Positions 15,489-24,364 of a stretch of DNA of 29,898 nt are shown here, in pieces (the first letter of the stretch is position 1; every line of letters starts with the position of its first letter). The notes under the pieces are model-generated. The model made no database searches. It saw only the letters and a list, made by a program, of their open reading frames with translations, and had not been told where the DNA came from. Made by a program: the position numbers and the translations under genes. The DNA is from JAFGTP01 sp964472715 (GTDB lineage: Bacteria > Fidelibacterota > UBA2242 > JAFGTP01). The stretch spans positions 1 through 29,898 of the forward strand of contig CAYYMT010000038.1 in the NCBI GenBank assembly GCA_964472715.1, in the 5' to 3' direction.

Positions 15489-16142
15489 ATGTCCCTGGAA
15501 GAATTGTTGCAACAAGGTGGCCCTTTCATTCTAACGGCTCTTGAGCGTCAAAAGAAGGACAGCAGCCGGTTTTCCCTGTTTATAAATGACAAGTATGCGG
15601 TGGGCATCTCACTTGATACCTATGAACACTTTAATCTGGCTAAAGGCCAGTCGCTTAACCGGGAATTGATTGATGAAATCTGTGCTTTTGAAGAATTAAG
15701 CAAAGCAAGAAACGAGGGATTGCGGTATATTGCCAAAAAAATGCGGTCTTCCTTTGAGATTAAACAAAAGTTAAAGAAATCCGGGTATCCGTCCCCGGTG
15801 ATAGCAAGGGTGTTGCAGGAGTTCAGGGATAAAAATTATATTGATGACAAAGATTATGCAGAGACTTTCACGAGGGATTTTCTAAATTTTAAACAAGCCG
15901 GCGTATTCAAACTTAAGAAAACCTTGCAACAAAAAGGAATTGCTACTAATTTAATAGAACAGACAATTGAGAAATACCTGTCATCGGAACAGCAGTTACA
16001 GACCGCGTGTCAATTGGCGGAAAAAAAATTGCGTCTGTTAGAGGGAAAAGACAAAAAAAAGGAAAAAATTTATCGATATTTGGTTCAAAAAGGATTTGAA
16101 AATCCAACTGTCATGCAAGTGCTAAATGAATTATTTAAATAA
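15489..16142 (+). CDS. recX: Regulatory protein RecX
   Basis: The 217-residue protein belongs to the RecX family, which binds and modulates the RecA filament. The helical-repeat features KARNEGLRYIAKKMRSSFEI, LKKSGYPSPVI, LQEFRDKNYIDDKDYAETF and LVQKGFENPTVMQVLNEL are characteristic. The ATG directly follows the recA stop codon, so translation is likely coupled. The stop codon shares one base with the start of the sensor kinase gene. Length is at the upper end of the usual range. Confidence 0.92.
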   Translation: MSLEELLQQGGPFILTALERQKKDSSRFSLFINDKYAVGISLDTYEHFNLAKGQSLNRELIDEICAFEELSKARNEGLRYIAKKMRSSFEIKQKLKKSGYPSPVIARVLQEFRDKNYIDDKDYAETFTRDFLNFKQAGVFKLKKTLQQKGIATNLIEQTIEKYLSSEQQLQTACQLAEKKLRLLEGKDKKKEKIYRYLVQKGFENPTVMQVLNELFK

Positions 16143-18079
16143 TGGATATCAATTTAATGAGTGATCAAAAGACCAATATATTTAATCATATTATTATTGT
16201 CGAAGATGATGTAGGACTTAACCGTCTGATAGAGAGACGGTTAAATAACCTGGGATACGACACACTGACCGCTTTTACGGGAAAAGAAGCCCTGGAATTG
16301 ATCGCTAATCATCAGAATATTCTGTTATTAACCGATTATGTCCTGCCGGATATGGATGCCGACCAGTTAATTACGGAAGTCCAGAAAATCGATGATAAGA
16401 TTCCTTTTATTATTAACACGGGGCGTGGCGATGAACGCCTGGCAGTGGAAATGATGAAAAAGGGAGCGCTGGATTATGTTAGCAAGGGTACCGGTTTTAT
16501 TGAAATATTGCCTGAAGTTGTCAGGCAGGCCGAAAAAAAGATGGAAGTGGAAAAACGGTTGGACCGGACAGAAAAGGCATTATTGAACAGTGAAAGGAAT
16601 TTCCGGCAGATTGTTAAGAAATCGGCAAATGGTATTTTCGTACGGCAGAATGAAAATTTTGTGCTGGTAAATCCCAGCCTGGTGAAATCTCTTGAATATT
16701 CCGAAGATGAATTGATGAGTGATGAATTTGATATGATGAAGATTCTCCATCCCGATTCAAAAACAAAAGTCCGGGACATTATCAAAAGTTTTTTACAGAT
16801 CGAATATGATAATAAAAATTTTGAACTGACAGCCCTTTCAAAAAGCGGAAGTACGATCAGGTTTGAGGTTTCCCTTACAAAAATAGAATGGAACGGGATG
16901 CCGGCGGTACTCGGTATTCTCACCGATGTAACGGAGTTCTATAAATTGAAAACCGAGATGATCAAAGCCGCAAAAAATGAATCAATCAATATCCTGGCCG
17001 GCGGACTGGCCCATGATTTTAACAACATTTTATCGGTAATTTTAGGCAATCTGATCTTGCTGAGCACCCGCCTTGAAAAGAATCAGGATGTTTCGGAATT
17101 GGTCAGTTCCATTGAAGATACAATCGCCAATGGTACCGGCCTGACACGACAATTACTCTCCTTTACAAAAGATGATGACCTGGATACAGATATCATCTCC
17201 ATGCGTCAGCTGCTGAAACGCACCGTCCGGTTCACCATCAGCGGCAGTAAAGTCAAGGCCCATTATGATCTGCAAAAAGACCTGGCACCGGTTCGCGCTG
17301 ACCGGCATCAGATCGTACAGGTGATAACAAATCTGGTCATCAATGCCAAACAGGCAATGTTGGATGGCGGCGACCTGGTGGTGACTGCCAAAAATATTGA
17401 AGTTAATGAAGACAACCGGATCAATTTTTTAAAAAATGGTAAGTATGTAAAAGTTTCTTTGCGGGATACCGGGCCGGGAGTGCCGGAAGAATTGCAGGAA
17501 AAAATTTTCGAAGCCTTTTTTTCAACCAAAAATACCGGACAGGGACTGGGGCTTGCCACTTGCCTGACAATATTGAAAAGGCATGAAGGCTGGGTAGAGT
17601 TGGAAAACCATCCGGAAAGCGGTGCAATCTTTACTTTTTATTTGCCCTCTATCAATGCGAAAATCGCTGATCAGAAGGAAGTTGATACAAAAAACAGTTT
17701 CAAAGGCAAGGTTTTGATCATGGATGATATGCGGGACGTGCGAATTGCTTTGAAATATATTTTTGATGATCTTGGTATGGAAGCGGAGATTGCCAATAAT
17801 GGAGAAAAGGCCCTGGAAATGATACAGCGCAGCGCTGAGGAACTGGAACCTTATGATCTGGTGATCGCTGATCTGACCGTGCAGGGCGGTTATGGCGCTG
17901 TCAAACTCCTGGAGAAAATGAAAGAACTCAATATTCCGACAGATGTTATGGTTTACAGCGGGTATTCCAATAAGTCTGAAATTAAAAATCCGCAGGAACA
18001 TGGCTTTGTGGGGAGTTTTACAAAACCTTTTCGAATTGAAGACCTGAAAACAAAACTGGAAAAAATACTCGACAAATAA
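16142..18079 (+). CDS. Hybrid sensor histidine kinase, REC-PAS-HisKA-HATPase-REC
   Basis: The 645-residue protein has no membrane segment and should be cytosolic. Domain order: a receiver (about 15-135) with Asp22/Asp23, phospho-acceptor Asp65 in LLLTDYVLPD, Thr93 and Lys115; a PAS domain (about 150-270); a HisKA domain with His291 in GGLAHDFNNIL; an HATPase with N box QVITNLVINAKQAM (393-406), DTGPGVP (442-448) and GQGLGL (466-471); and a second receiver (about 523-642) with Asp528/529, acceptor Asp577, Ser606 and Lys628. No separate output domain or DNA-binding partner is encoded nearby, so the signal probably passes by phosphotransfer. It starts within the recX stop codon (TAATG) and ends one base before the tadA start. 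Met6 (16157) is an alternative start. Confidence 0.93.
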   Translation: MDINLMSDQKTNIFNHIIIVEDDVGLNRLIERRLNNLGYDTLTAFTGKEALELIANHQNILLLTDYVLPDMDADQLITEVQKIDDKIPFIINTGRGDERLAVEMMKKGALDYVSKGTGFIEILPEVVRQAEKKMEVEKRLDRTEKALLNSERNFRQIVKKSANGIFVRQNENFVLVNPSLVKSLEYSEDELMSDEFDMMKILHPDSKTKVRDIIKSFLQIEYDNKNFELTALSKSGSTIRFEVSLTKIEWNGMPAVLGILTDVTEFYKLKTEMIKAAKNESINILAGGLAHDFNNILSVILGNLILLSTRLEKNQDVSELVSSIEDTIANGTGLTRQLLSFTKDDDLDTDIISMRQLLKRTVRFTISGSKVKAHYDLQKDLAPVRADRHQIVQVITNLVINAKQAMLDGGDLVVTAKNIEVNEDNRINFLKNGKYVKVSLRDTGPGVPEELQEKIFEAFFSTKNTGQGLGLATCLTILKRHEGWVELENHPESGAIFTFYLPSINAKIADQKEVDTKNSFKGKVLIMDDMRDVRIALKYIFDDLGMEAEIANNGEKALEMIQRSAEELEPYDLVIADLTVQGGYGAVKLLEKMKELNIPTDVMVYSGYSNKSEIKNPQEHGFVGSFTKPFRIEDLKTKLEKILDK

Positions 18080-18080
18080 T

Positions 18081-18557
18081 ATGGGACTTCTCAAAAAAAG
18101 TTATGATTATTATATGGAACTGGCTTACCGGGAGGCGGAGAAGGCCTTTGATGCCGGTGAAATTCCCGTCGGGGCAATTGTTGTTTATCAAGATACGATT
18201 ATTGGCAAAGGATATAATCAGCGGGAAATGCTAAAGGACCCCACAGCCCATGCGGAAATGTTGGCGATTTCATCTGCCGCGGAATATTTGGAAAGTTGGC
18301 GACTGGAAAATTGCACTCTTTATGTTACACTGGAACCTTGTCCCATGTGTGCCGGAGCGATTCTGAATGCCCGAATTCCCAGAGTGGTATTTGGCGCCTA
18401 TGACAGTGAAACCGGCATGTGCGGTTCCATTGATAATCTCTGTGATCACAATCTGATGAACCATAAAACCACCGTCACCGGAGGAATTATGGAAGAAAAA
18501 TGTGAAATAATCCTTAAATCATTTTTTAGTAAAATCAGAAAACAAAAACGAGATTAA
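18081..18557 (+). CDS. tadA: tRNA-specific adenosine deaminase
   Basis: The 158-residue cytidine/deoxycytidylate deaminase-fold enzyme converts adenosine 34 to inosine in the tRNA-Arg(ACG) anticodon. Zinc ligands and catalytic residues are HAE (57-59) and PCPMC (86-90, Cys87 and Cys90). The substrate-specific segment RVVFGAYDSETGMCGS and the C-terminal EIILKSFFSKIR are typical of TadA. It starts immediately after the kinase stop, so it is likely translated from the same mRNA. No ribosome site is evident. Confidence 0.94.
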   Translation: MGLLKKSYDYYMELAYREAEKAFDAGEIPVGAIVVYQDTIIGKGYNQREMLKDPTAHAEMLAISSAAEYLESWRLENCTLYVTLEPCPMCAGAILNARIPRVVFGAYDSETGMCGSIDNLCDHNLMNHKTTVTGGIMEEKCEIILKSFFSKIRKQKRD

Positions 18558-18568
18558 TGAAAATTCTC

Positions 18569-18596
18569 TTGACCCCCGTTAAAAATGTGTTAAATT
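18569..18596 (+). promoter_or_regulatory. Sigma-70-type promoter before the EEP-fold gene
   Basis: TTGACC (18569-18574), a 16-base spacer and TAAATT (18591-18596, preceded by TGTGT) give a start near 18603. It lies in the 73-base gap after tadA and would serve the EEP-fold gene starting at 18631. Confidence 0.55.
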
Positions 18597-18630
18597 AACT
18601 GCATAATTTGAAGTAGTTATCGAGGTAAAA

Positions 18631-19485
18631 TTGTTAAATAAGCAAAAAATTTTTCTGATTATAATAGTCCTTGTAATTATTAGTATAATCTCTTTTATTT
18701 TTTATTTTCAATACTCAAACAAAGAGTCAGCCTCCACTACGGTGGTACCTACACCTGAAAAAATTAAAATAATGACTTTTAATATCAATCACGGAGAAGA
18801 CAGCCGCGGCAGTTACGGATTAAAGGAAATTATTGAGATCATTCGGCGGGAAAGCCCTGATTTTGTGACAATTAATGATATCGACAGTAAAGCTGTTCGC
18901 ACCTACCGTGAAGACCAGGCCCGGAAAATAGCCGGCAATCTGGGGATGTATTTTACTTTCGGGAAAACAACAGCTCTGGAAGGCGGGTGGAACGGGAATG
19001 CCATTTTATCGAAATATCCCTTAAAATACGCGGAAAACCGGTTTTATAAAAATCGTCATGAACCGGAAAACCAGGCCTTGTTGTATGGTGTTTTTGCCGC
19101 CGGTGAACAGGAAATTCATATATTTACCACGGAGTTGGCAGAAGATAAAGAAACGGCTGAAAAACAGAGCCATGAAATTGTTGATCGCATTATGGATGTC
19201 ATGAGCAAGGGCGCGGTCAATTCTCCGGTGCTTTTGGCCGGCAGTTTAAATCTGGAAGCGGACCATGTAAGCATTAAAGGCATGCGTAATTATTTACTCA
19301 ATGCCACCGGGAATGCCAAAGGAGCGGAGCGGTACAGCTATCCCGGCAGTGATCCGAAAACCCAGAGAGACTATATATTCTATCGAAAAAATTTAAACCT
19401 GTTTAATTGGGAAATGATCAGGGACAATAATACCCGGAATGCATCCGATCATTTGCCCTTAACAGCGACATTTACATTGAATTGA
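18631..19485 (+). CDS. Membrane-anchored endonuclease/exonuclease/phosphatase-fold protein, probably degenerate active site
   Basis: The 284-residue protein starts with TTG, supported by GAGG five bases upstream. Residues 8-28 form one hydrophobic helix, so the domain is probably anchored in the membrane and faces the periplasm. The rest aligns by eye with the EEP (DNase I-like) family: MTFNINHG (48-55), GNAILSKYPL, RDYIFY (246-251) and SDHLP (272-276). Three catalytic positions differ: the Glu of 'LQEVD' is Asp83 (INDID), the His of 'NTHL' is Glu168 (TTEL), and the Asp of 'GDFN' is Ser205 (GSLN). Asn51, Asn207 and His274 are kept. This suggests lost or altered hydrolase activity. It has its own promoter and precedes an aldehyde dehydrogenase gene by 49 bases. 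Confidence 0.8.
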   Translation: MLNKQKIFLIIIVLVIISIISFIFYFQYSNKESASTTVVPTPEKIKIMTFNINHGEDSRGSYGLKEIIEIIRRESPDFVTINDIDSKAVRTYREDQARKIAGNLGMYFTFGKTTALEGGWNGNAILSKYPLKYAENRFYKNRHEPENQALLYGVFAAGEQEIHIFTTELAEDKETAEKQSHEIVDRIMDVMSKGAVNSPVLLAGSLNLEADHVSIKGMRNYLLNATGNAKGAERYSYPGSDPKTQRDYIFYRKNLNLFNWEMIRDNNTRNASDHLPLTATFTLN

Positions 19486-19534
19486 AATAATTGAACTGAT
19501 AATTAAGACCAAGAAACACGGAGGAGGAGATTGT

Positions 19535-21070
19535 ATGAATTATGAATTTTTAAAGAAATTAGGTATCAAAGAAGTTAATTACGGTGCCACCAGCGGCGGC
19601 AGCAAAGGCTGGATCAAAACCGGTGGAAAAGAGCTGGTTTCTTATTCGCCTATTGACGGAAAACCGATTGCCAGGGTTATTCAGGCACAAAAAGAAGACT
19701 ATGAAGTCCTGATTGAAAAATCCCAAAAAGCTTTTGAAAAATGGCGGATGACACCGGCCCCGAAACGGGGACAGATCGTTCGGGAGATTGGTGACGCATT
19801 ACGTGAATATAAAGAACCACTGGGAAAATTAGTCACCCTGGAAATGGGCAAGATCAAAGCCGAGGGTGCCGGTGAAGTTCAGGAAATGATCGATATTGCT
19901 GATTTTGCTGTCGGCCAAAGCCGTATGATGTATGGGTTTACCATGCACAGTGAGCGTCCTGAACACAGAATGTTTGATCAATATCATCCCTATGGCATTG
20001 TCGGCATTATTACCGCTTTTAATTTTCCTGTAGCGGTGTGGGCCTGGAATGCTCTGCTGGCGGCTGTTTGCGGTGATGCGAATCTCTGGAAACCCAGTTC
20101 CAAAACACCTCTTTGTGCTCTCGCTGTACAGAATATCATTGAACCGATCGTGGATAAATATGACCTGGATGGCATTTTTAGTATGATCATCGGAAAAGGA
20201 TCGGAAATCGGTGAAGCCATGATCAATGATAAACGACTGCCGCTGATCAGCTCTACCGGTAGTACCAGAATGGGGATTCGCGTCGGTGAGGCGGTTGGCC
20301 GCCGATTAGGGCGGACAATTCTGGAACTTGGCGGCAATAACGCAATCATTGTGGCGGAAGATGCAGATATTGAAATGGCGGTCCGAACCACGCTGTTTGG
20401 CGCGGTGGGAACCTCAGGACAACGCTGTACCTCCACCCGCAGAATTATCATTCACAAAGATGTAAAAAAACAATTTCTGGATAAACTGGTCAATTCTTAT
20501 AAACAAATTCCCATCGGCAATCCCCTGGAAGATGGCGTTTTAATGGGGCCGGTCGTTGATGAAACCGCAATTGAATTGATGCAGGAAGCAATTAAAAAAG
20601 CGCAAGAACTGGGCGGCACACTGCTCTGTGGCGGCGAAAAGATCAGGCCGGAAGGACTGGAAGCCGGCCACTATATCACACCGGCTATCATGGAAGTGGA
20701 AAATCACTATTCCATTGTTCAGGATGAAACCTTCGCGCCTTTGCTGTATATTATCGAATATGAGGACTTTGAAGAAGCGATCAGATTACACAATGATGTT
20801 CCCCAGGGTCTGAGTTCCGCCCTTTTCACTGATTCCGTGAAAAAGGAACAATATTTTCTCTCACACAAAGGGTCTGATTGTGGAATCGCCAATATTAATA
20901 TCGGAACCTCCGGCGCTGAGATCGGCGGCGCTTTCGGCGGTGAAAAGGAAACCGGCGGTGGCCGTGAATCCGGTTCCGATGCCTGGAAAGCCTATATGCG
21001 TCGTCAGACCAATACGATTAACTGGGGCGATGATCTACCCCTGGCACAAGGAATAAAATTCGACGTGTAA
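19535..21070 (+). CDS. ALDH7-type aldehyde dehydrogenase (aminoadipate-semialdehyde dehydrogenase-like)
   Basis: The 511-residue NAD-dependent enzyme has the catalytic set Asn163 (TAFNFP), Lys186 (WKPSSK), Glu264 (LELGGNN) and Cys298 (SGQRCTSTRR). NIGTSGAEIGGAFGGEKETG and GRESGSDAWKAYMRR near the C-terminus are typical of the ALDH7 (antiquitin, AmaB/Pcd) branch, which oxidises alpha-aminoadipic semialdehyde / piperideine-6-carboxylate in lysine breakdown. No other lysine-catabolic gene is in the window, so the substrate is inferred from the family; betaine aldehyde or lipid aldehydes are alternatives. The ribosome site is very strong (GGAGGAGG). A clear terminator follows the stop. Confidence 0.9.
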   Translation: MNYEFLKKLGIKEVNYGATSGGSKGWIKTGGKELVSYSPIDGKPIARVIQAQKEDYEVLIEKSQKAFEKWRMTPAPKRGQIVREIGDALREYKEPLGKLVTLEMGKIKAEGAGEVQEMIDIADFAVGQSRMMYGFTMHSERPEHRMFDQYHPYGIVGIITAFNFPVAVWAWNALLAAVCGDANLWKPSSKTPLCALAVQNIIEPIVDKYDLDGIFSMIIGKGSEIGEAMINDKRLPLISSTGSTRMGIRVGEAVGRRLGRTILELGGNNAIIVAEDADIEMAVRTTLFGAVGTSGQRCTSTRRIIIHKDVKKQFLDKLVNSYKQIPIGNPLEDGVLMGPVVDETAIELMQEAIKKAQELGGTLLCGGEKIRPEGLEAGHYITPAIMEVENHYSIVQDETFAPLLYIIEYEDFEEAIRLHNDVPQGLSSALFTDSVKKEQYFLSHKGSDCGIANINIGTSGAEIGGAFGGEKETGGGRESGSDAWKAYMRRQTNTINWGDDLPLAQGIKFDV

Positions 21071-21080
21071 TAATCAATCA

Positions 21081-21110
21081 GAGGCTGCTTTTTCGAAAGC
21101 AGCCTCTTTA
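21081..21110 (+). terminator. Intrinsic terminator after the aldehyde dehydrogenase gene
   Basis: GAGGCTGCTTT (21081-21091) pairs perfectly with AAAGCAGCCTC (21096-21106) around a TTCG tetraloop, followed by TTTA. It ends the EEP-ALDH transcript. The remaining bases to 21279 are very AT-rich, and no clear promoter was picked out. Confidence 0.85.
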
Positions 21111-21279
21111 ATACCTGCCCAAAACTATAAAAAATTATAAATAATTTAATATAAATATTAGAATCCCGGTTTATATTCCTTGAGATTAATATAAATACGA
21201 ATTATATTAAATAATTAATATCGGAAGGAAACAAAACTGTTTCATATTACGAAAAAAGAATCAAATCAAAAGGTATCAT

Positions 21280-23595
21280 ATGAATAAAAAATTAATTTTG
21301 TTCTTCATTTTTTCGATTATTCTGGTCACTTGTTCAAGGATTTTGGATAGTGAAGATAATAAATTGAAATTGACCGGCTTTATTTTTAATAAAGTGACAG
21401 ACCAGCCCGTCAGCAGTGCCGAGGTTACAATATCAGGCGTTGAAACAAAATCAACTTTGTCCAATGCAAATGGCGCTTTTGAATTTGATTTGGAATATGA
21501 TGATGAATCAACAGTCCAGATTTCTGTTGAAAAGGACAGTTTTGTGACGGAATCTTTTACGCAACTGATCAAACCCGGCAAAGATATTGATCTGGATACA
21601 ATCCTCTTTGAACCACTCCAACTGCTGACCACTGTCAAAGGTGTTCTCCTCAATGATTTTAATGATGAACCCATTCGTGACGGTGTAATTAATGGCGATT
21701 TTATGGAGTATGCGGCCAATTCAAACAGCATGGGTGAATTTTCTTACAGTTTTTATACCAATGAAGGGTTTACAGGAACCATTATTTGCAGCAAAAGTTT
21801 TTTTGTGGCTGATACAATTGAATTTGATATTATTCCGGGCTATGAAATTGATCTTTCAACAATTTACCTGAGTTATAAATTTGATCCCGCAAAGTTGACC
21901 GGAACCGTATTTGACCAACGCGCTGACACGGCCGTCACTGATGTTAAAGTATCTGTGGTAGGTGAGTCAAATGTCTATACATCAACCGATGAAAACGGAC
22001 GGTTTGAGCTGGCAACCCAGATCAATGAATCAAAATCAGTATCCCTGCAATTCAGCAGATATCCTTTTGATTCCAAAATTGTTACCCTTGACCAGGTAGC
22101 GCCGGAAGAAGAGGTCAGTGTTGGCAAAGTTGAATTGACACCACCGGCTTATGAGGGCCTGACTGTATTCGGCAAAGTAAAGACTCAGCGGAATGAGAAT
22201 TTATCAGGTGTCAATATTTACCTGGAACAATTTCCGGAAATTGCCGCCCAATCAAATGCCAATGGCTATTTTTCCTTTGATATTCAACTGAACCAGGAAA
22301 CAGACCTTAACTTCAGTTTTGAAATTGATGACTATCAAACCGTGACCCTGGATACAACAGGGCAGCCGGAAACTGACCTGAACCTGGGAAATATTGTACT
22401 TCCGGATAAATATGGTGAGGCTCATATTACCGGCCAAATAATGGATGAACAAAACGGCTCTGCTATCGCCGGTGCAAAAGTGCTGGAATCCGGCAGTGGT
22501 GAATATGTTTTGTCTGATGGTAATGGTGAGTTTGACCTGGCAGTAAGTTTGTCGGAACCAAAGTCGCTGTCCGTCGAAATCAGCAAATATCCCTATGAGA
22601 CCAAGACCATAAATATTGATAATGTGACTCCGGAAGATTTGGTTGCGCTGGGAGAAATTAAATTATCCGTCACAAGTGATGTGGAGCCAACTGTTGTTAG
22701 TGGAATTTTGCTCAATCAGAATAATGCGCCGGTAGTAGGAAGTACCGTTATAATCGATGAATTTCCCGGAATAACCGGGATTTCCGGTAATGATGGCAAG
22801 TTTTCTTTATCCCTTCCGGTGGTTGAAGAGTCAATGGACCTGAATTTAACCATCAGTGAAACAGACCTCTATAACGGACAAACTTATAATTTCCAATTAA
22901 CCAAAGGTGTCAATTACAATTTTGGCAATATTAAACTCACAAGTAAGATCAGCTCCGCAGTTGTATCCGGCATCATTGTGGATGATAATACCCGTGAACC
23001 CATCGGAAATGTCAAAATCGTCGATAATATCTTCAGCCGCTATGATTCAACTGACGGCAATGGTGAATTTGATTATGAATTGTTGATTTTCGAACCCCAA
23101 TCCATTTCCTTTACCCTGAGCAAATATCCCTATCAGTCCAAAACAATTTCCCTGGATCAGATCACGCCCTCGGAACGAATATCCCTGGACACTCTGACAT
23201 TAAAATTACCGGAATATGAGCCTATTTCCATATCCGGTAAGCTGGTTGATAAAAATACTCAGGAAGGCATAATCGCCACCATCAATGTCCAGGAATTTTC
23301 AAGCTATTCCGCAACCTCGGACCAGTATGGATATTTTGAGATTTCCGGTGTACCCCTGAAAAAAACAATGGATCTGAATTTTGACATCAAACCGGATAAC
23401 CAGGAATTTTACAGTGATACAACTGTGACTTATAAGGATGCAGTGCCGGAACAGAATATTAATTTGGATGCCATCGAACTACCCAACAAATTTGACGCTA
23501 TACCTAAGGTGATCCTCCTGGAAGAAGTTGAGCGACCCAGTATTCAGGTAAAAGAATCCGGTGGCATTTCAACCTCACAAATATCATTTAAAGTG
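21280..23595 (+). CDS. Large lipoprotein of tandem carboxypeptidase-regulatory-like repeats, 5' part up to the assembly gap
   Basis: The visible 772 residues begin with a signal ending ILVTC, so Cys18 is the likely lipidation site (Thr at -1 is unusual). Eight beta-sandwich repeats of about 85 residues follow, starting near residues 31, 118, 206, 294, 381, 471, 560 and 649. Each has the 'V.G.v.d......gv.v......t.dGnGeF.' pattern of CarboxypepD_reg/Cna-B-like domains. Repeats 3, 5 and 7 share a YP(F/Y).(S/T)K segment, while 4, 6 and 8 share (T/M)DLN(L/F), so pairs were duplicated. The role is probably structural or adhesive at the cell surface; no enzymatic motif is seen. The reading frame runs into the 100-N gap and almost certainly continues at 23696. 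Confidence 0.75.
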
Positions 23596-23695
23596 NNNNN
23601 NNNNNNNNNNNNNNNNNNNNNNNNNNNNNNNNNNNNNNNNNNNNNNNNNNNNNNNNNNNNNNNNNNNNNNNNNNNNNNNNNNNNNNNNNNNNNNN
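23596..23695. other. Assembly gap of 100 N inside the repeat lipoprotein gene
   Basis: Exactly 100 N bases. The coding frames on the two sides differ if 100 is taken literally, so the number is a placeholder and the real missing length should be a multiple of three. Confidence 0.95.
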
Positions 23696-24277
23696 AATAT
23701 TATCAAAGAAGAGACGTCAATTTATTTTACATTAGAAGATGATGGATTTGACAATGGTGCAATTATGAACACCAGCGATGAGGGTACGACAGATGACAGA
23801 GGGATCACCACTGTTAGTTACTGGCCACCAGATCATTTACCTGGAGATACGTTGGTAAACATCAATGGTAAAACCTCTGGTGAAAATGGAGCAGATGTAG
23901 AAGATACTTTCGAAATACTATTAACTGGTGAGCCGCAGATAGAAAATTTTAATCCCGCTTCTGGAACAGCCACTTTTGGTCAAGGTGAAAGCCAGGATGT
24001 AAATTTCAATGTCTGGGATGTTAATGGTAGTCCTTTATCCGAAGGGACAATGCTTAATATTACTGTAAATCCGGATACATTAGCATCTGTGTCCCACAAT
24101 TTTCCTGAAGGTGGTTTACCTGATCGAAAGGAGGGAAGTGAATACACTGATTTTAAATTTACTGTTACAGATAATCCTAGTAATACTTCAGGTGGTGAAT
24201 TAACTATTAAAATATATGTCACAGGAAGAAATGGTAATCGTACCGTTACTTATAGGATTGATCTGAATAGTTTGTAA
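23696..24277 (+). CDS. 3' part of the repeat lipoprotein: Ig-like C-terminal region
   Basis: About 193 residues are readable from the gap to the TAA at 24277. The segment TTDDRGITTVSYWPPDHLPGDTLVNI looks split between two strands of an invasin/Big-1-type Ig-like domain ('t.d.G.a...y......g...i.a'). A second beta-rich part carries SGTATFGQGESQDVNFNVWDVNGSPL. It probably belongs to the same gene as the upstream repeats, since there is no start codon after the gap and the style (secreted, Asp/Gly/Thr-rich beta sheets) is the same. A separate gene starting inside the gap is possible but less likely. Confidence 0.65.
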   Translation, partial: NIIKEETSIYFTLEDDGFDNGAIMNTSDEGTTDDRGITTVSYWPPDHLPGDTLVNINGKTSGENGADVEDTFEILLTGEPQIENFNPASGTATFGQGESQDVNFNVWDVNGSPLSEGTMLNITVNPDTLASVSHNFPEGGLPDRKEGSEYTDFKFTVTDNPSNTSGGELTIKIYVTGRNGNRTVTYRIDLNSL

Positions 24278-24304
24278 GATTAATTGAAAATATGAGAAAT
24301 AGTA

Positions 24305-24336
24305 AAGGCCCTTGTTGCAAGGGCCTTCATAGTTTT
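24305..24336. terminator. Bidirectional terminator between convergent genes
   Basis: AAGGCCCTTG (24305-24314) pairs with CAAGGGCCTT (24318-24327) around a TTG loop. A short T-run lies on the right (AGTTTT), and the left flank read on the - strand begins TACTATTT. It separates the lipoprotein gene (+) from galM (-). Confidence 0.75.
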
Positions 24337-24364
24337 GGAGAGATAGTCTTCGGGCACTACTTCT

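Noticed and set aside
17522..18094. 190-codon ORF on the reverse strand
   Set aside because: It is antisense to the kinase C-terminal half, and the kinase motifs there are intact; it is a shadow frame.
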